From contig OZ345382.1 of NCBI GenBank assembly GCA_977006965.1, positions 1,674,001 to 1,738,000 of the forward strand: a stretch of 64,000 nucleotides of DNA. The letters run 5' to 3'. The position numbers and the translations under genes are program-made. The stretch comes from Phymatolithon calcareum (taxonomy: Eukaryota; Rhodophyta; Florideophyceae; Hapalidiales). Under the pieces are notes generated by a model. The model worked only from the letters and a program-made list of their open reading frames with translations. It made no database searches and was not told the origin of the DNA. This document shows, piece after piece, positions 49,758 to 61,148 of this stretch; position 1 is the stretch's first letter; each line of letters opens with the position of its first letter.

Positions 49758-51049
49758 CAGTTTTCTTCTAAGGTCGATGAAAAGCTTGCTCAGTATCCTG
49801 AAAACCAGAGCACAATTGATGAGGAAAACCGGCGCTTCGTTACGTCCATCTTGGCTGGAGCGAAGCATGCCGTCCCCCGCGGAAATCTTCGTGGAAAAAT
49901 CTGGTGGACCGACGCGTGCTCGACAGCTGTCAAAGAGCGAAGGAAAGCGGTCGAGGCTTATGAGCGCGATCCATCTCCGGAGTCTGTCGCAGTGCTTGCA
50001 GAAGTACAAGCTAACACGGACATTGTCATCGCCGCAGCTAAACGGAAGTGCTGGCGCGACCTGTCTTCAACGGTCAAGGCGGAGAGCAAGGGATGGAAAA
50101 TTCTGGCTGCAATCGAGGGCAAACGCCGCGCGAGAGCAACCTTTGTGAAGGATTGCCGTAAATCAGACCAAAGCATTGCGGACTATGTCGTTAATGAATA
50201 CGTCGCCAAAAACCGCAACAAAGTCAAGGCCCAAGACCTGAAGTGGCAATGGCACTATATGCATGCTTTAGTAAAAGCGAGGAAAGAATTGGCAAGCGAC
50301 CCAGAATTTTCAATTCGCGAACTCACTGCAGCAATAAGTGCAATGCCAATACGTACTGCAACTGGCCCGGATGCACTAGAGGTGGATTTCATTCGCCACA
50401 TTTCTCCAATGGCTAAAGGTCGTCTCTTAGGCCTAGTGAACAGAACCTGGCGCGAGGGTACTGTACCGACTGCATGGACAGTGGTGCTGCTCATCGGCAT
50501 ACCCAAACCGAATGATCCAAATGCCCTTCGTCCTATTTCACTGTCATCAATTGTCAACCGTATTGCTGAGCGCCTTATCGGATTGCGAATAACGAAATGG
50601 GTGGAATCGAAACTTCCATCAACACAAGCAGGATTCAGACGGTATCGCAACACCCACGAGCACATAGCCGCTATGGCGCAGCGTACGGCAGACGCATTCT
50701 CCCGTCGGCGTAAAAGCGCAGCCCTGTTCGAGGATTTCAGCGCTGCATACGATCGTGTTGTGATTCCAGCGCTGCTTGTAAAAATGGCGGACCCTAATTG
50801 CCCTCAAATATGCTCTGCTGGATGCATTCGTACTTGACGGATCGCCGAGCCCGGGGTCAACACATCAACACCGTCGGTCGGTCGCGTGTGCTTGGATGCG
50901 GGCTACCCCAAGGGAGCTCGTTGTCGCCAAATCTTTGGAACTTATACATGTTGGACTTAGATGTACGTCTTGACGACCTTGTTCAATTTAGTTTCGCAGA
51001 CGATACCAGCTTCCATGCCACCGGCAGCACTTGGGATGACGTCATCTGA
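49758..51049 (+). pseudogene. Ingi-like ORF, middle part: reverse transcriptase
   Basis: After the stop at 49755, in-phase coding leads into RT: IRTATGPDALEVDFIRH, AWTVVLLIGIPKPNDPNA, LRPISLSSIVNRIAERL, AGFRRYRNTHEHIAAM, FEDFSAAYDRV (motif A), a frameshift near 50795, CGLPQGSSLSPNLWN (motif B) and FSFADDTSFHA (motif C). Metal-binding residues appear intact. A TGA at 51047 precedes the rest of the thumb. Confidence 0.85.
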
Positions 51050-52975
51050 AAGCTCAATGAGGCTGCCGAGATACTCTCCGGTTTATGCAGCCGTTTGCGA
51101 ATCAAGCTGAACTCTCGGAAATGCAAGGTGCTAGGATTTGCTGCAGGCAGACGCTCACCGCAGGAAATTATTGACGGTGAAGTCAATATCGATGGCGAGG
51201 CAGTTGCGGCATACAAGTTCCTCGGAGTTCATTTCGACCAACGACTGCGCTTCAAATTGCATTGCCGGGAAGTGAGCCAGAAAGTCCGGTCCAAGACCCG
51301 TCTCATCCAAGCGCTCGGCGGAACATCTTGGGGCGCGGAATCATCAACGATGGAAGTTTTCCGTAAGAGCTACTGCGAGCCAACTGCGCTATACGGTGCA
51401 TCAGCTTTCTCTGTACACGGCATCGACGTCCACATGAAGCAAGAGGAAGTCGCTCGGAACGAAGCGGCTCGAGCGGCTAGCGGATGTTTGAAAGCTACGA
51501 CACTTGCCAAGCTCCGGTCACTGACTGGGATGCGTAGCCTGCGAGCTATTGGAGAGATGCAAGCTACTCTTGTCATGGACAAAGCTCTTCGACTTCAACC
51601 GGATACACCAGTGGCTCGCACAAGCCAGACAAATATGTTGAACTCTAGACGCAACGTAGGGTCGTGGAGGGACTCGAGCACCTACCATCTGGCGGAGAAA
51701 GGGATCCTTGCGCTCCCCCGCAATGGGATCCAACCACCAATTCAGAAGGACAGCTCAAGTAACTGGTTTTTAACCTTCACGACTCCTGTTTCGGCGAAGG
51801 ATGATCCAGAGGAGAAGCGTACCGCGACAGAAGCTTTTCTTCTAGAGCGAAAGGCAGCACAACCAGCCGATATCGAAATATGGACGGACGGAAGAGTCGG
51901 AAAAGCACCGAATGAATTTGTCCGCGACCGGAATCATGGAGAACGAGTCTCCGTGAAATGGGATGAAGGTTGGTATACTGCGACGTAGAGCAAATTCAGT
52001 CCCTCTCAATACCAGAACCACGAAGCAGCGAAACGTTTTGAGTGTCGGCACGGCAGGCCCCCGGATATCCTCTTGGCCTACGACGACGGAGACAAGCATG
52101 CATACTCAACGACACCGACCGCCTCGAAGCAACGCGTTACCGTGTGCGACAAAGACGGTGACACACTCGACATGTATCGTACAATCCCATTCCAGGTCGG
52201 CGGAGCTGGGATTCTGATTTTGCGCGGCGAAGAAACTGTTATGGAAGAAGCGCTGGCCGTTGGGGCTGTCGGCTCTTCATTTGACGCGGAGGCATTTGCC
52301 GCCGTACAGGCCTTCCAAGCAACGTTAACGCTACAATTTTCCCGCGGCAGCACTATCAGATGGTTCACTGACAGCCGTAGCTACATAGATGCGCTCAACG
52401 GGCAACCGGGGATGTTTGGTGACATAGTCCGGAATCTGTGAAACTTTATGGAACTGTTATTTTCACGCGAGATTCAGATAGAGTGTGTTTGGATACCGAG
52501 TCACTGCGGCGTCGCTAAGAATGAGGCTGCTGATGAACTTGCGCGACGGGGAATTTCGGAATCGAGTCTGGCGCTGCACCAAGCGATACCTTTCACTTTA
52601 GAAGCGGCACGATCCATAATCAAGCAGTCCTGGAGAAGCAAACCAGTGACCCTTCCGACGCTTCCGAAAGATCTGCACATCTCGCAGAGACGTGCAGAGG
52701 TGGTACATCACCAGCTCATAGTGAACTGCAGCCCTATTGTGGCAAGCTTTCACCATGGACACAGCGAGAATGAACCGCTTCTCTACGACCCAGTATGCAA
52801 GATGTGCCCGTATGGCGTCAAGGAGACAGTGGAGCACCTCATCCTACACTGTTCTCGGAGGACTGCCTCTCGACGAAAATTCATCGGAAGAGTGCGAGAC
52901 AAAATGGTGGAAAATCTGTGCAGGGAGAGACCTGTAGAGATACTCCAATATTTGAACAATGAGAACTTACTCTAG
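51050..52975 (+). pseudogene. Ingi-like ORF, 3' part: thumb, RNase H and CCHC motif
   Basis: Thumb and connection: KLNSRKCKVLGFAAG, AYKFLGVHFDQRLRF, SYCEPTALYGASAF. RNase H: a possible IEIWTDG (51880), then GGAGILIL with FDAEAFAAVQAF, TIRWFTDSRSYIDALN and IECVWIPSHCGVAKNEAADE. RNase H removes the RNA template. Then CKMCPYGVKETVEHLILHC (C-x2-C-x9-H-x4-C), a putative nucleic-acid-binding motif. Stops at 51986 and 52439. The protein ends at 52975 (EILQYLNNENLL). Confidence 0.85.
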
Positions 52976-52999
52976 GGTTAGTTCTGGCGCTAATTAACG

Positions 53000-53024
53000 C
53001 ATTCTGCATTAAAGAAAGAAAGAA
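53000..53024 (+). repeat. AAAG-repeat 3' tail of the Ingi-like LINE
   Basis: CTGCATTAAAGAAAGAAAG precedes the TSD. A similar tail ends the copy at 17332 and, on minus, the 274-bp insertion at 20484. Confidence 0.75.
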
Positions 53025-53034
53025 ATTTAGGATG

Positions 53035-54711
53035 CCCCGGTTACGGATGGATGATCTGTTGCTCTCCTTCCAAAGTGTGTCTTATGCCTTAGGAACAAAA
53101 TACAAGAACGTAATCTCCTTTCGATTTCCGATGTCAACGCGTAATTACCCCAGTTAATTTTGTGCTTCATTGCACATTACTGTGAAAACGCGTCACTTCC
53201 AATCAAGCAACAATTGAGATGTCGCATAGGTGCAATATTTTGAGCCAGCACCCTCATTCATTTATTGTCCATTACTCTCCATTTTAAAAATGGAGAGGAA
53301 AACTCTCCAACAGCAATAGAAAATATCAACAATGAATATATTTCTGACGGAAAACCGCAAAGCCAAGCGAAAGCCATATATAGATATTTCGCTTGGTATA
53401 ATACCAGGAATTTCTATTATCAATGATAAACTTTCCTCGCGACAGTTCGTTTGATTACCTCTGATGTCGATTCAGTCGAGGAAATGGCAACCGGATTGCG
53501 CACTCATGATGCTATATTCATGGAAAGTGGTGAATGCATCACGCCTTAAGACATTCCTAGCGAGACAGCTCTCGTTCAATGCTGTTTTATTGGCCGTCTA
53601 TCAATTACTTTTTTGAATTTTGGAATTTTATTAAACGCCCACTGAAACCCTCAGTCAATCAGTTATGCTTCTTTTTCCATAGCTGCTTACAGTACGCGCA
53701 TGGAACAATGTTCGTTGCCCTGTTGCCGGTCATGTGTTTGCAGCTCTGGAGCACAGTATTTTCTCTCGAAAGGACATAGAGTTCTCCATCGTTTACTGCG
53801 GAAAACGTCGATCATACTGTAAGTTACCACCACCAACGTAACATTGGCAACACGGTGCGTTGAACAAAAGTTGAGTATCGCGCAATCGAATGCACACTAT
53901 CAGAACACATGTGCCTCCATTCTTGAAAGATCATATTTCGGACACCATCATTTGGGCGTTCGAAACACCGTTCCTCAAGTCGCGCTGAGTTCTCCACTCA
54001 GTTGTAGAGGTGTTTCCTTCCGGCCGTTTGGTATGCGCATTGATGCCTAGTACCGCATTGCATCCTTTCCTTTGATACAGTCCCGCAGCCCTATCTTTCT
54101 CAGTATTTACCCCAGCACTGTTTCCATTGTGAAAACCCTTGAATCCTTGAAATAGTGGGAGTGCATGCTCTGGAGCGGAGCGCCACGATGTTCATAAAAA
54201 CTACTTCCCAGCTGGTAACAACGCACTGAAATCCATGGGCGCTCCTCGCTGGCTATTTCTGCAAGTTTAGGGGGCTCGAAATCACATCCTTATTGCAAAG
54301 TGATGAGCGGCATAGTAGATGTCGGGTAATGACCTTCTCCGTTCTATTCTTCGGCGCAGTCTACCGTTTGCTCTCTGCCCTAGTGGTAGTGCAATTGCTT
54401 CCTTTGATAATGCCATGTTATAAATATATAGTTCTTATAGCAACCTTACGTTCAGTTGTCAGCCTGGTGCAAAGGAGCTTCCAAATTATTCTCCTCTTAT
54501 TTTCGGGATGATGCCTAGTCACACATTGCACGTGTTCGGACACCAACAACGCTATCAACTGGAACTCATCAGTTGGGAACCACTGCTACGTACGTGAGTT
54601 GAAAGAGATCCAGCTAATACATATCGTACTGCTGGAAGCTCCACCGTGACGGGATCGCACCCCAACATTATCCGCGCAGGAATATTTTAGCTCAGTTTCG
54701 TGTCCGTCCGC
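53035..54711. other. Unassigned sequence, partly shared with 61 kb (R2)
   Basis: 53420-53535 resembles 61043-61148 (CTTTCCTCGCGAC, GATGTCGATTCAGT-like and TGCGCACTCATGATGC-like blocks). A small palindrome CCAAGCGAAA/TTTCGCTTGG lies at 53363-53396. No coding of note. Confidence 0.4.
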
Positions 54712-56830
54712 AGATCTACTTATTGGAATCGGAAAACACAGGCCTTCTTCGTTCTCCATGAGTTCTATGAGTGTCTTGCTAAATAATAAGAGCTCATCTA
54801 GAGCCTTTTCTGCTTCAGTCGTTCTCTCCCTCGAGGTCGTACCCTGCTAGTGCCCGTTCAAGGGTCTCCATAAGCTTTCTGGCTCTGGTGCCGAATTCTT
54901 CAGCCATACTTCTTGTTGACACCTGTGGAAATCTGCCAAAGGCATACTGCAGCGCGAGTTGCCTGTGCTTCACCTTGGGAAACTTGAGGATTGCTGGTAA
55001 TTCTCTTGTTTTGTCGTATGGTATCTTTCTTTTCCGCTTCGATTCTAGGCGGTCTCCTTCCATTTCCAGAAATTTAGATCGAAGTGTATGCGAAGACTGG
55101 TTTGATTGGATATGCTTTACAGCTTCATCAAACGGCTCTCTGATCTCCGTCGCGGCCATATATTTCCTCGTGGACTGCCATTCATAGTAGTTTCTGCTTT
55201 CGTGCACTTCATTTGAATATATACGTTCTTTCGCCATGTTCCTTCTCAGCATTTTGAAGGCCAACATTTCTCGCTGATGTGGGGCCGTCTGGGTCCGGCA
55301 CAGGAGACGGAGCCTGTCCGTCCTTCCTCGGGCTAGTGGCCCGAATACTTGATTGAAGAATGTTGCTTCTACTTTCTTGAGGGCATTTTGTATGTCTTCT
55401 GTCCAGGGCGTTAAGTGCATTGCGTACTCCCAGCGTAGCTGTACTAGCGCCTTGTATATCCGAATACACTTCTGTATACTTAGCCCTTTCTTGAACACTC
55501 CCGGTGAACGTAACTCGTACACGGCTGTCCTTGCTTTCTTTAGTCGTTGCATCATTAGCGTATCTGTGACTCCTCCGGGGTCTAGGGATACTCCAAGGTA
55601 CGTGATCTCAGGAACGTGTGTCAGAACCTTGTTCGCGAGCTTGAGTGTCTTGCCCACTGTTTCCTCTGATTCGAGGACTTCGCTTTTCCCTTGTTTTGTT
55701 TTCCACGTCATCTCTCGCACTTGTACCCATTGGGTAGCTTTATCCAATAGTCCTTACAATATAGCGGGGGATTTCGCAGAGAGAAGAACATCTTCTGCGA
55801 AGAGCATAGCCGCAACTTCAGCCCAGGTTTTTGATGCCCGGCTCATTCGCTCAGCGAATTCATCCATGAAGATGTTGTAGAGGCTTGGACTGAGATGGAA
55901 CCCTTGCGGGACCCCCCTGTCCACTAGAAACCAGTGTCTGTTCTCATCACCAATTGTTGCTACCCAGGATGGTGTCAAGAATGCCTCGGCCATTGCGCAG
56001 ATCTCCTCGGGCAGTACTTGTCTCATTCTGTTCACCAAGTGTACTCTCGGTACTGTGCCGTAGGCAGCCTTAAGGTCCAGTACTGCTACACATCTCTGGT
56101 CCTCTTTTAGTAGTTCAATAGCTCTTAGGATGGCCAGTTGAGTGCTTTTCCCCTTTTGGAACGATACCAGTGCTTTGAGTATACTGTGCGCAGCTTCATA
56201 TCAATAGCCGTCTCAATAATTTTCCTTGGGTGGCTCAGCAGGGAAATCGGTCGATAGTTTCCGTGGTCCTCGTGTGCCCCCTTCTTGTGTATTGGGACCA
56301 GGAGCGCTTTCTGCCAGTGCAGAGGCGTGTCTCCACACCTCCCGCAGGCCTCCCAAAAGGCTGTAAGCACTTCGGCGTTGAGCGGTATATAGACTTTAGC
56401 ATTTCAGCCTTCACCTCGTCTAAGCCCGGTGCCTTTCTGTTTGGTGCTTTTCGGATAACGGCTTCAATTTTTGTCCTCATGTCCTCGGGACAGGAGAATT
56501 TCTTAGTCCGGGTTGCCACTTTCGGTGCTATGGCATGTCGCCGAGATGTGGGCTGAGAATTTAGCGCAATTCATTGGGCTTACTGTCATCTTGTTTCTTA
56601 GCGTTTTTCTTCGAATTTTCTTTTTCATCTTAGGTAGTTGCTTCAAAACCGCTGGTCCATCTTTCTCCTCGAGCTCGGCAATGTATTTCTGATACTGCTC
56701 TTTCTTCCTCTTGTTCACCAAGGTTCTGAGTTGGTACTTACACTCATGGGAACGACCCCAGTCTACCTGTGAGTGGGATAATCTGGCTTTCCGGTTACAT
56801 TTTCTTTCGCTTCAGTGCCATTTTGTCAAG
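54712..56830 (-). mobile_element. LINE-C copy 2, with RT (longest LINE-C copy)
   Basis: Minus-strand order: a charged N-terminal region (KKEQYQKYIAELEEKDG), KAPNRKAPGLDEVKAEMLK, HWQKALLVPIHKKG, GNYRPISLLSHPRKIIE, DRGVPQGFHLSPSLYN (motif B), FAEDVLLS (motif C), then the 310-codon C-terminal frame to 54815. Frames change at about 56370, 56130 and 55750. No endonuclease is visible upstream. Neither TSD was found. Motif C has FAED instead of FADD, an inactivating change. Confidence 0.85.
54815..55747 (-). pseudogene. LINE-C C-terminal domain, open
   Basis: 310 codons: TWKTKQGKSEVLESEE, EITYLGVSLDPGGVTDTLM, LRWEYAMHLTPWTEDIQ, FGPLARGRTDRLRLLCR, YDKTRELPAILKFPKVKHR and LQYAFGRFPQVSTRSMAEEF. It is the best full reading of this domain together with the 6.4 kb copy. 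The function of the part after the connection region is unknown. Confidence 0.75.
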
Positions 56831-57649
56831 CTCTGTATTCCAAAATGACTTGTAGCGTGCCGGGATGAAACTTGCCAGCTGAGAAGCTCCCCCAGTAATC
56901 AAAGCAGAAGAGAATGACTTAAAGTGCAGTCTCATAAGCACCGACTCCGGTACCACAAGAATTATCAGTTCATATACTATGCAGAACGAAAATAGGCTGT
57001 ATTTTTCCCCTTTTTTCCGAATAGCGTGAAGAAGAAAAAAGGTAGATTTTTATTTAAAAGCTACCAACGCATCTGCTGACAGCTTTCGTAGTGCCAAGAG
57101 GTTTCGGTTGGATTCTTTCTATGTAAAAGTTTCATTTTCTGTTGGTGTACGACGATTCAGTGGTCCGATTAGCATGAAGATATCTTCGATTTTCCTCTAT
57201 TACTTGTTTTGTGTCCATTGCGTGATTTTTTAATTTACCAAATTGCTATAGCGCTAAGCAAACTAGGGCTCAGCGTACACAAAGACAGACAATAACAGTG
57301 TTAGAAAGCAAAAGGAAAAGCGAGAGCGACTTAGCGTTTAGCGGGAGAGACTAAATGTGACCGAAGAAAAGACATGCCAAAAGGGCCAAAACGGAATAAC
57401 GGTGTACACTTCCCAGATTTACGACTGAGTGAGCTCGACGAGGTAAAGTTGCTCGCGGATCTAGGCGTGATAGTTTCGATATGGATGTCCACTGAGCACG
57501 CTCCACAGCCTTGCGCGAACTCCAGCCGTCGTATTGATCCGATACGAGCTCGTGCCTTTGCGTCACGGGTCTGTGAGAGCTCAACAGTGATAACACCGGC
57601 GCTATAGAGTCGCCTAGGACGAAGAGAGAAACGAAAGGAAGGAAGAGAA
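56831..57649. other. Unassigned sequence with an isolated terminus
   Basis: 57042-57080 matches one arm of the 45.8 kb inverted repeat and resembles a LINE 3' end (GTAGATTTTTATTTAAAAGC). Frames at 57374-57607 and 57596-57351 overlap in opposite senses and are unrecognised. Confidence 0.35.
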
Positions 57650-57905
57650 TGGGGGTGTATATATGCTAATTTATTTTAAAAGCACTCAAGACCTCACTGT
57701 GAGTAACGGGCCAGCTTCTGAATTACTTCTAACTTTTCGCATTCTATTTTCCTGTCATTTCCTTAATTTGAGTTGCTCTCCATATGAGAGTTCCAGTTTG
57801 TCTTTTGCATTCATATGCAGTCTCTTTGTCCGTCATCTTAGACCCGAGTATGCGCTGGAGTGCAATAAGCTCAATTTCAGCACCGGGTCCGAAATAGTCA
57901 CCGAG
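57650..57905 (-). pseudogene. LINE-A 3' end with terminal codons
   Basis: G5 then a TTTATTTTAAAAGCACTC terminus on plus; the minus frame gives FGPGAEIELIALQRIL and ECKRQTGTLIWRATQIKEM, matching LINE-A C-termini. No upstream domain remains. Confidence 0.7.
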
Positions 57906-58185
57906 GGACCAGCGGCGTCGGTGTCGTCGTCAAGCTGCGACCTTGGCTTGACCGTCAAAATTAGTACGACCAGACGAAGTAAAGGGAAGATTAGAGTGCG
58001 ATGTGTGCGACCTCGCCGCACTGGATTGCACGGAAAGCCCAATATCCGCGTTGGACTTGGGGCGAGTGGGAAGCTTTCGCGTACTGCGTGGTCGAAGGGA
58101 CGTGCAGGGAAGTTGAAGCGCGCAGCAATCTGAGCAGTGGATCCAGAACTAGGAGACCTCCACCTTCCTTTACTTAGAAGGTTCA
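57906..58185. other. GC-rich unassigned sequence
   Basis: Higher GC than its neighbours, with frames on both strands; nothing recognised. Confidence 0.3.
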
Positions 58186-58306
58186 AACTGCACCATGTCC
58201 CCCAACTTCCAATCTGCTTCTTTCTTCACTTTTGCCAACAGTACATGAATTTCATGTTTTGTTGGCAGAAGTGAAGAATGAAGCAGATTGGAAGTTGGGG
58301 GACAGT
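58186..58306. repeat. Near-perfect palindrome, about 55-bp arms with almost no loop
   Basis: The left arm, containing CCCCCAACTTCCAATCTGCT, is complementary to the right arm (to 58306). Differences: a 7-bp indel (CACCATG) near the outer end and four or so mismatches. The centre is ACATGAA/TTCATGT. Confidence 0.92.
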
Positions 58307-58859
58307 TCCGCTTGGCCCGAAGACAAGGGCGTTCTGTGTGTCTAGAACGAGACAGAACCGTACAGCCGTCGGTACTTGGCAATCAGAAATGGCAAACAGT
58401 CGCGAGAACCAGCGCCTTCAGCCAACCATACAACTGCCGTCGTGTTGTCTTCATGTTGTCGACATGTTGTCGCTGGACAGAACATGAAGAGAAAATGCTC
58501 ACGAGGCGCGACAATTGCCGACAATATGGACCCGCAGAGTCTTGCACTCTCACAAATTGCAAACTGTGCGGAACGTCAAGTGAAGATTCACAGTTGGTCG
58601 TGTTGGCTCTGCAATCGATTTGTTCATGTAAGATGAATTAACTCCTCACATTCGGATGGTATAGTCTGCTTGTATGGGAGCTTCAAACTCGTGCCCCTAA
58701 TTCTATAAGTACTCTCCCGTTTCTTTTCCTTCGTCAACGGCAAAGAATGCACTGGCGCGTGATAAACTCGAGGATTACCATGAACCCGAGACAACCGGCA
58801 AGCAAAGAGGCGTGATCCATTTGGTGCTTGATTACGTCCTCAAGGTCGCTTCCTGAAGT
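58307..58859. other. Unassigned sequence
   Basis: Three overlapping plus frames (58278-58641) with no domain. 58440-58485 has ATGTTGTCG-type repeats. Confidence 0.3.
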
Positions 58860-59020
58860 TCTCCTCGTAGATCGTTTTATAGTGCATAAGACAATCTAGC
58901 TCACTCCAAGAAGCAGGGAAATCCATTGAGTATCTACTATTGACCATCTTCCTGCGTAAGGCATTATCGACATCGATCAACGATCTTCTTCTTGATTTCG
59001 ACCTACAGACAACTCGTCAA
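58860..59020 (-). repeat. Diverged R1-like segment
   Basis: On the minus strand it has the R1 order: a GGTCGAAATCAAGAAGAAG block (compare GGTTGGAATCGAGAAGAAG), then a region near CCTGCTTCTTGGAGTGAGC like CCCTGTTACTTGGGG, then GACAATT-like text. Old copy. Confidence 0.45.
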
Positions 59021-59180
59021 AAACGCCCACAAGGCCAAAAACCTGGCGAGCATTGGAATTCTGATTCGACAGTTTTCAACACCTAAAGGAAAAGGCTCAT
59101 TGACAAGTTTTATTCAAAAAGGGCTCCCAAACTACGTAAATAGGTTTGAGAGCTGCAATCCAGTGCCGCAAGAATCGACC

Positions 59181-59789
59181 TCAGCGAATAACAGTTTGAA
59201 CTACGCAGCTGGAAGGAGCACCCTGAGAAATGCGGAAGACGACAGAAGCGTCACGCCAAATCATGGCCTTGTAGATACACTTCTCTATCTTGGAGACCCG
59301 TGGCGCGTAACCCACGGCTGAACGGACACGCGACATAAAGTTTCCTTCCTCAGAACTACCAGCAGAACGGCTGCGTGAGTATGGCGGAAGGCGCCTGGGG
59401 GTAGTGCGACATGCATTGCGCTCAGCTTCTGCATCACGCATTGCGAGCTCAATGATAGCCTTTGCGATGTCGGAAACATCCTTATAGCTCACGCCGGAGG
59501 ATCGGTTGACGAGATACTTGGCGAGAACCGCCCAAGCACCTGACTCTTTTCGCATATGCTCCACTGCAGATACCCAGCTCCGCCAGTTGTACTGGAAGCC
59601 GTCGTTGTCTGCTTCATCGCGAGCGGAACGAGAGTTGCTTGACCACAGCCGAGGAAACGAGGGAAAGACGTAAAGGAGGAGACGAGCAGACACCCAGCAA
59701 CCGGGACGCAAGTGACGGTACCTTCCGACCTGGCCTGGAGACGAATCAGTGAGCTGAAGTCCGTTAAAAAGCACCAGAGTATCTGCCAT
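59181..59789 (-). CDS. Hypothetical protein ORF, 202 codons
   Basis: The longest unassigned frame on the window's right side: starts MADTLVLFNGLQL, contains WRSWVSAVEHMRKESGAWAV and a helical DVSDIAKAIIELAMRDAEAE, then an Arg/Ser-rich stretch RRLPPYSRSRSAG. I recognise no family. It could be a small host gene, a LINE ORF1-like RNA-binding protein or a chance frame. Nothing around it supports expression, apart from AT-rich flanks. Confidence 0.35.
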   Translation of the reverse strand: MADTLVLFNGLQLTDSSPGQVGRYRHLRPGCWVSARLLLYVFPSFPRLWSSNSRSARDEADNDGFQYNWRSWVSAVEHMRKESGAWAVLAKYLVNRSSGVSYKDVSDIAKAIIELAMRDAEAERNACRTTPRRLPPYSRSRSAGSSEEGNFMSRVRSAVGYAPRVSKIEKCIYKAMIWRDASVVFRISQGAPSSCVVQTVIR

Positions 59790-61042
59790 ATTGGAAAAAA
59801 GTGAACTAGATCGATCTAGTCGAAAGAATCCGATGGAATAATTGATCGGATGTTTAGAAAAGCACTAGGTGCGTCCTTTTATAGTATCTCATTCCTCATT
59901 TTTGATGAAGTGTGGAAAATTACACTCCAAACGACAGTAGATACTGTGTAAGTCCTCTCCGCACCTGTGTTATTGAATAGATGTAGAACGTGATCTGTGA
60001 TACGGATGGTTTGTGTCCTGACGCAAATCTAACCAAAGAGGCTGAGGACAATGATCCTTGAGAAAGGATCGATCTACTCGATTGAGTTGATAAGGAAGCG
60101 AACGTTGGAAGACAATTGAAAACAATGCATCTTGATCACAGTGTGCAGAAAACACATCTCAAAATTGTTTAATAAATTGTAAACCGAGCTCGTCGCAAGC
60201 ACGGCGCACAAACCCAGAGGAAACACAGAGTTATGCTCTTACCTCCAAATGTGGACATATGCAGTGACGAATAGAGGAGATAGAGCGCTTTGCGAAGTAG
60301 CCATGTAGACGAAAGTAAGTTTGCTTTGAAAGGCAAATTCTAAATTTAATACCACTGATTTCTGTGCAAATCAATTCAACAATACAGAAGAAAGTGTATA
60401 ATTTAATGTCTTTTAGGCGCGCAATGTGGTGAAATAGTTTGTTTCGACGTCTCTTCTGTCAGACTTTAGAAACTATTGGCTCATATTACACTCCACGGCC
60501 CGAAGAAGGTCATTATACGCGGTCATTTTTCAGACGCACATGATTGCTTCCTCCGATGTCAACAGAGATGACCCTTGCTGGCGTAGGAGGGAAGGGCACA
60601 TCTCTAATTGGAAGACTATATCAAAGAAACAATGTAGAGGAAACGAAGAAGCAACTGACGCCATCATGGACAACGGTCGAAAAATCGTGTTCAGATTACC
60701 TATTCTCCTCCGATTCTCGATGCACTGGATCTGACATACCTATTCCGAAGAAAATCGGAAACCCTGAAGACTGCCCGACTGTACTGTGATATGTCTGCAT
60801 TATACGTTGTAACGTGTATGGGCTCCAGTCCAGTTATTGCGTCATTTCACCTCCTACGGTAGTTGTTCTCCAACGCATCAGTTGCGTCTAGCAGCCAGAG
60901 AAGTGGCGCAAAAGTATCATATCTTTTGACTTCAGCCTTAGCCATTCACTTTAAATGGAACGTTTGCTTCATTAAGAACCATCTTAGAGACAATAGCGTG
61001 TCTATTATCTTCAAAAAGAGACAAGGGGAAGCGAATTCCATA
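59790..61042. other. Unassigned sequence
   Basis: A plus frame at 60544-60789 (81 codons) and its overlap at 60540-60734 are unrecognised. No repeat seen. Confidence 0.3.
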
Positions 61043-61148
61043 AATCAATGATGAACCTTCCTCGCGACCAATCTCTGACATCCATTCAGTAGAGGACGAG
61101 GCAGCCGATTTGCGTGCTCTTCATGCCATATAAGAACATGGCGAGTAG
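61043..61148 (+). repeat. R2 repeat segment
   Basis: Matches 53420-53535 with moderate divergence (CTTCCTCGCGACCAATC, CAGTAGAGGA, TTTGCGTGCTCTTCATG). Identity unknown. Confidence 0.5.

Larger units (their letters stand above)
48798..53034 (+). mobile_element. Ingi/I-type LINE, near full length, with TSD
   Basis: AAATTTAAGATG (48798-48809) and AAATTTAGGATG (53023-53034) look like a 12-bp TSD with one change. Inside, in order: a 2A-like peptide, AP-type endonuclease, RT, RNase H, a CCHC motif and an AAAG-repeat tail, all on plus in what was one ORF. This order is that of the Ingi clade (trypanosome ingi and L1Tc) and of I elements. One frameshift (near 50795) and four stops (49755, 51047, 51986, 52439) now break it. 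At about 4.2 kb it is probably full length. Confidence 0.9.
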
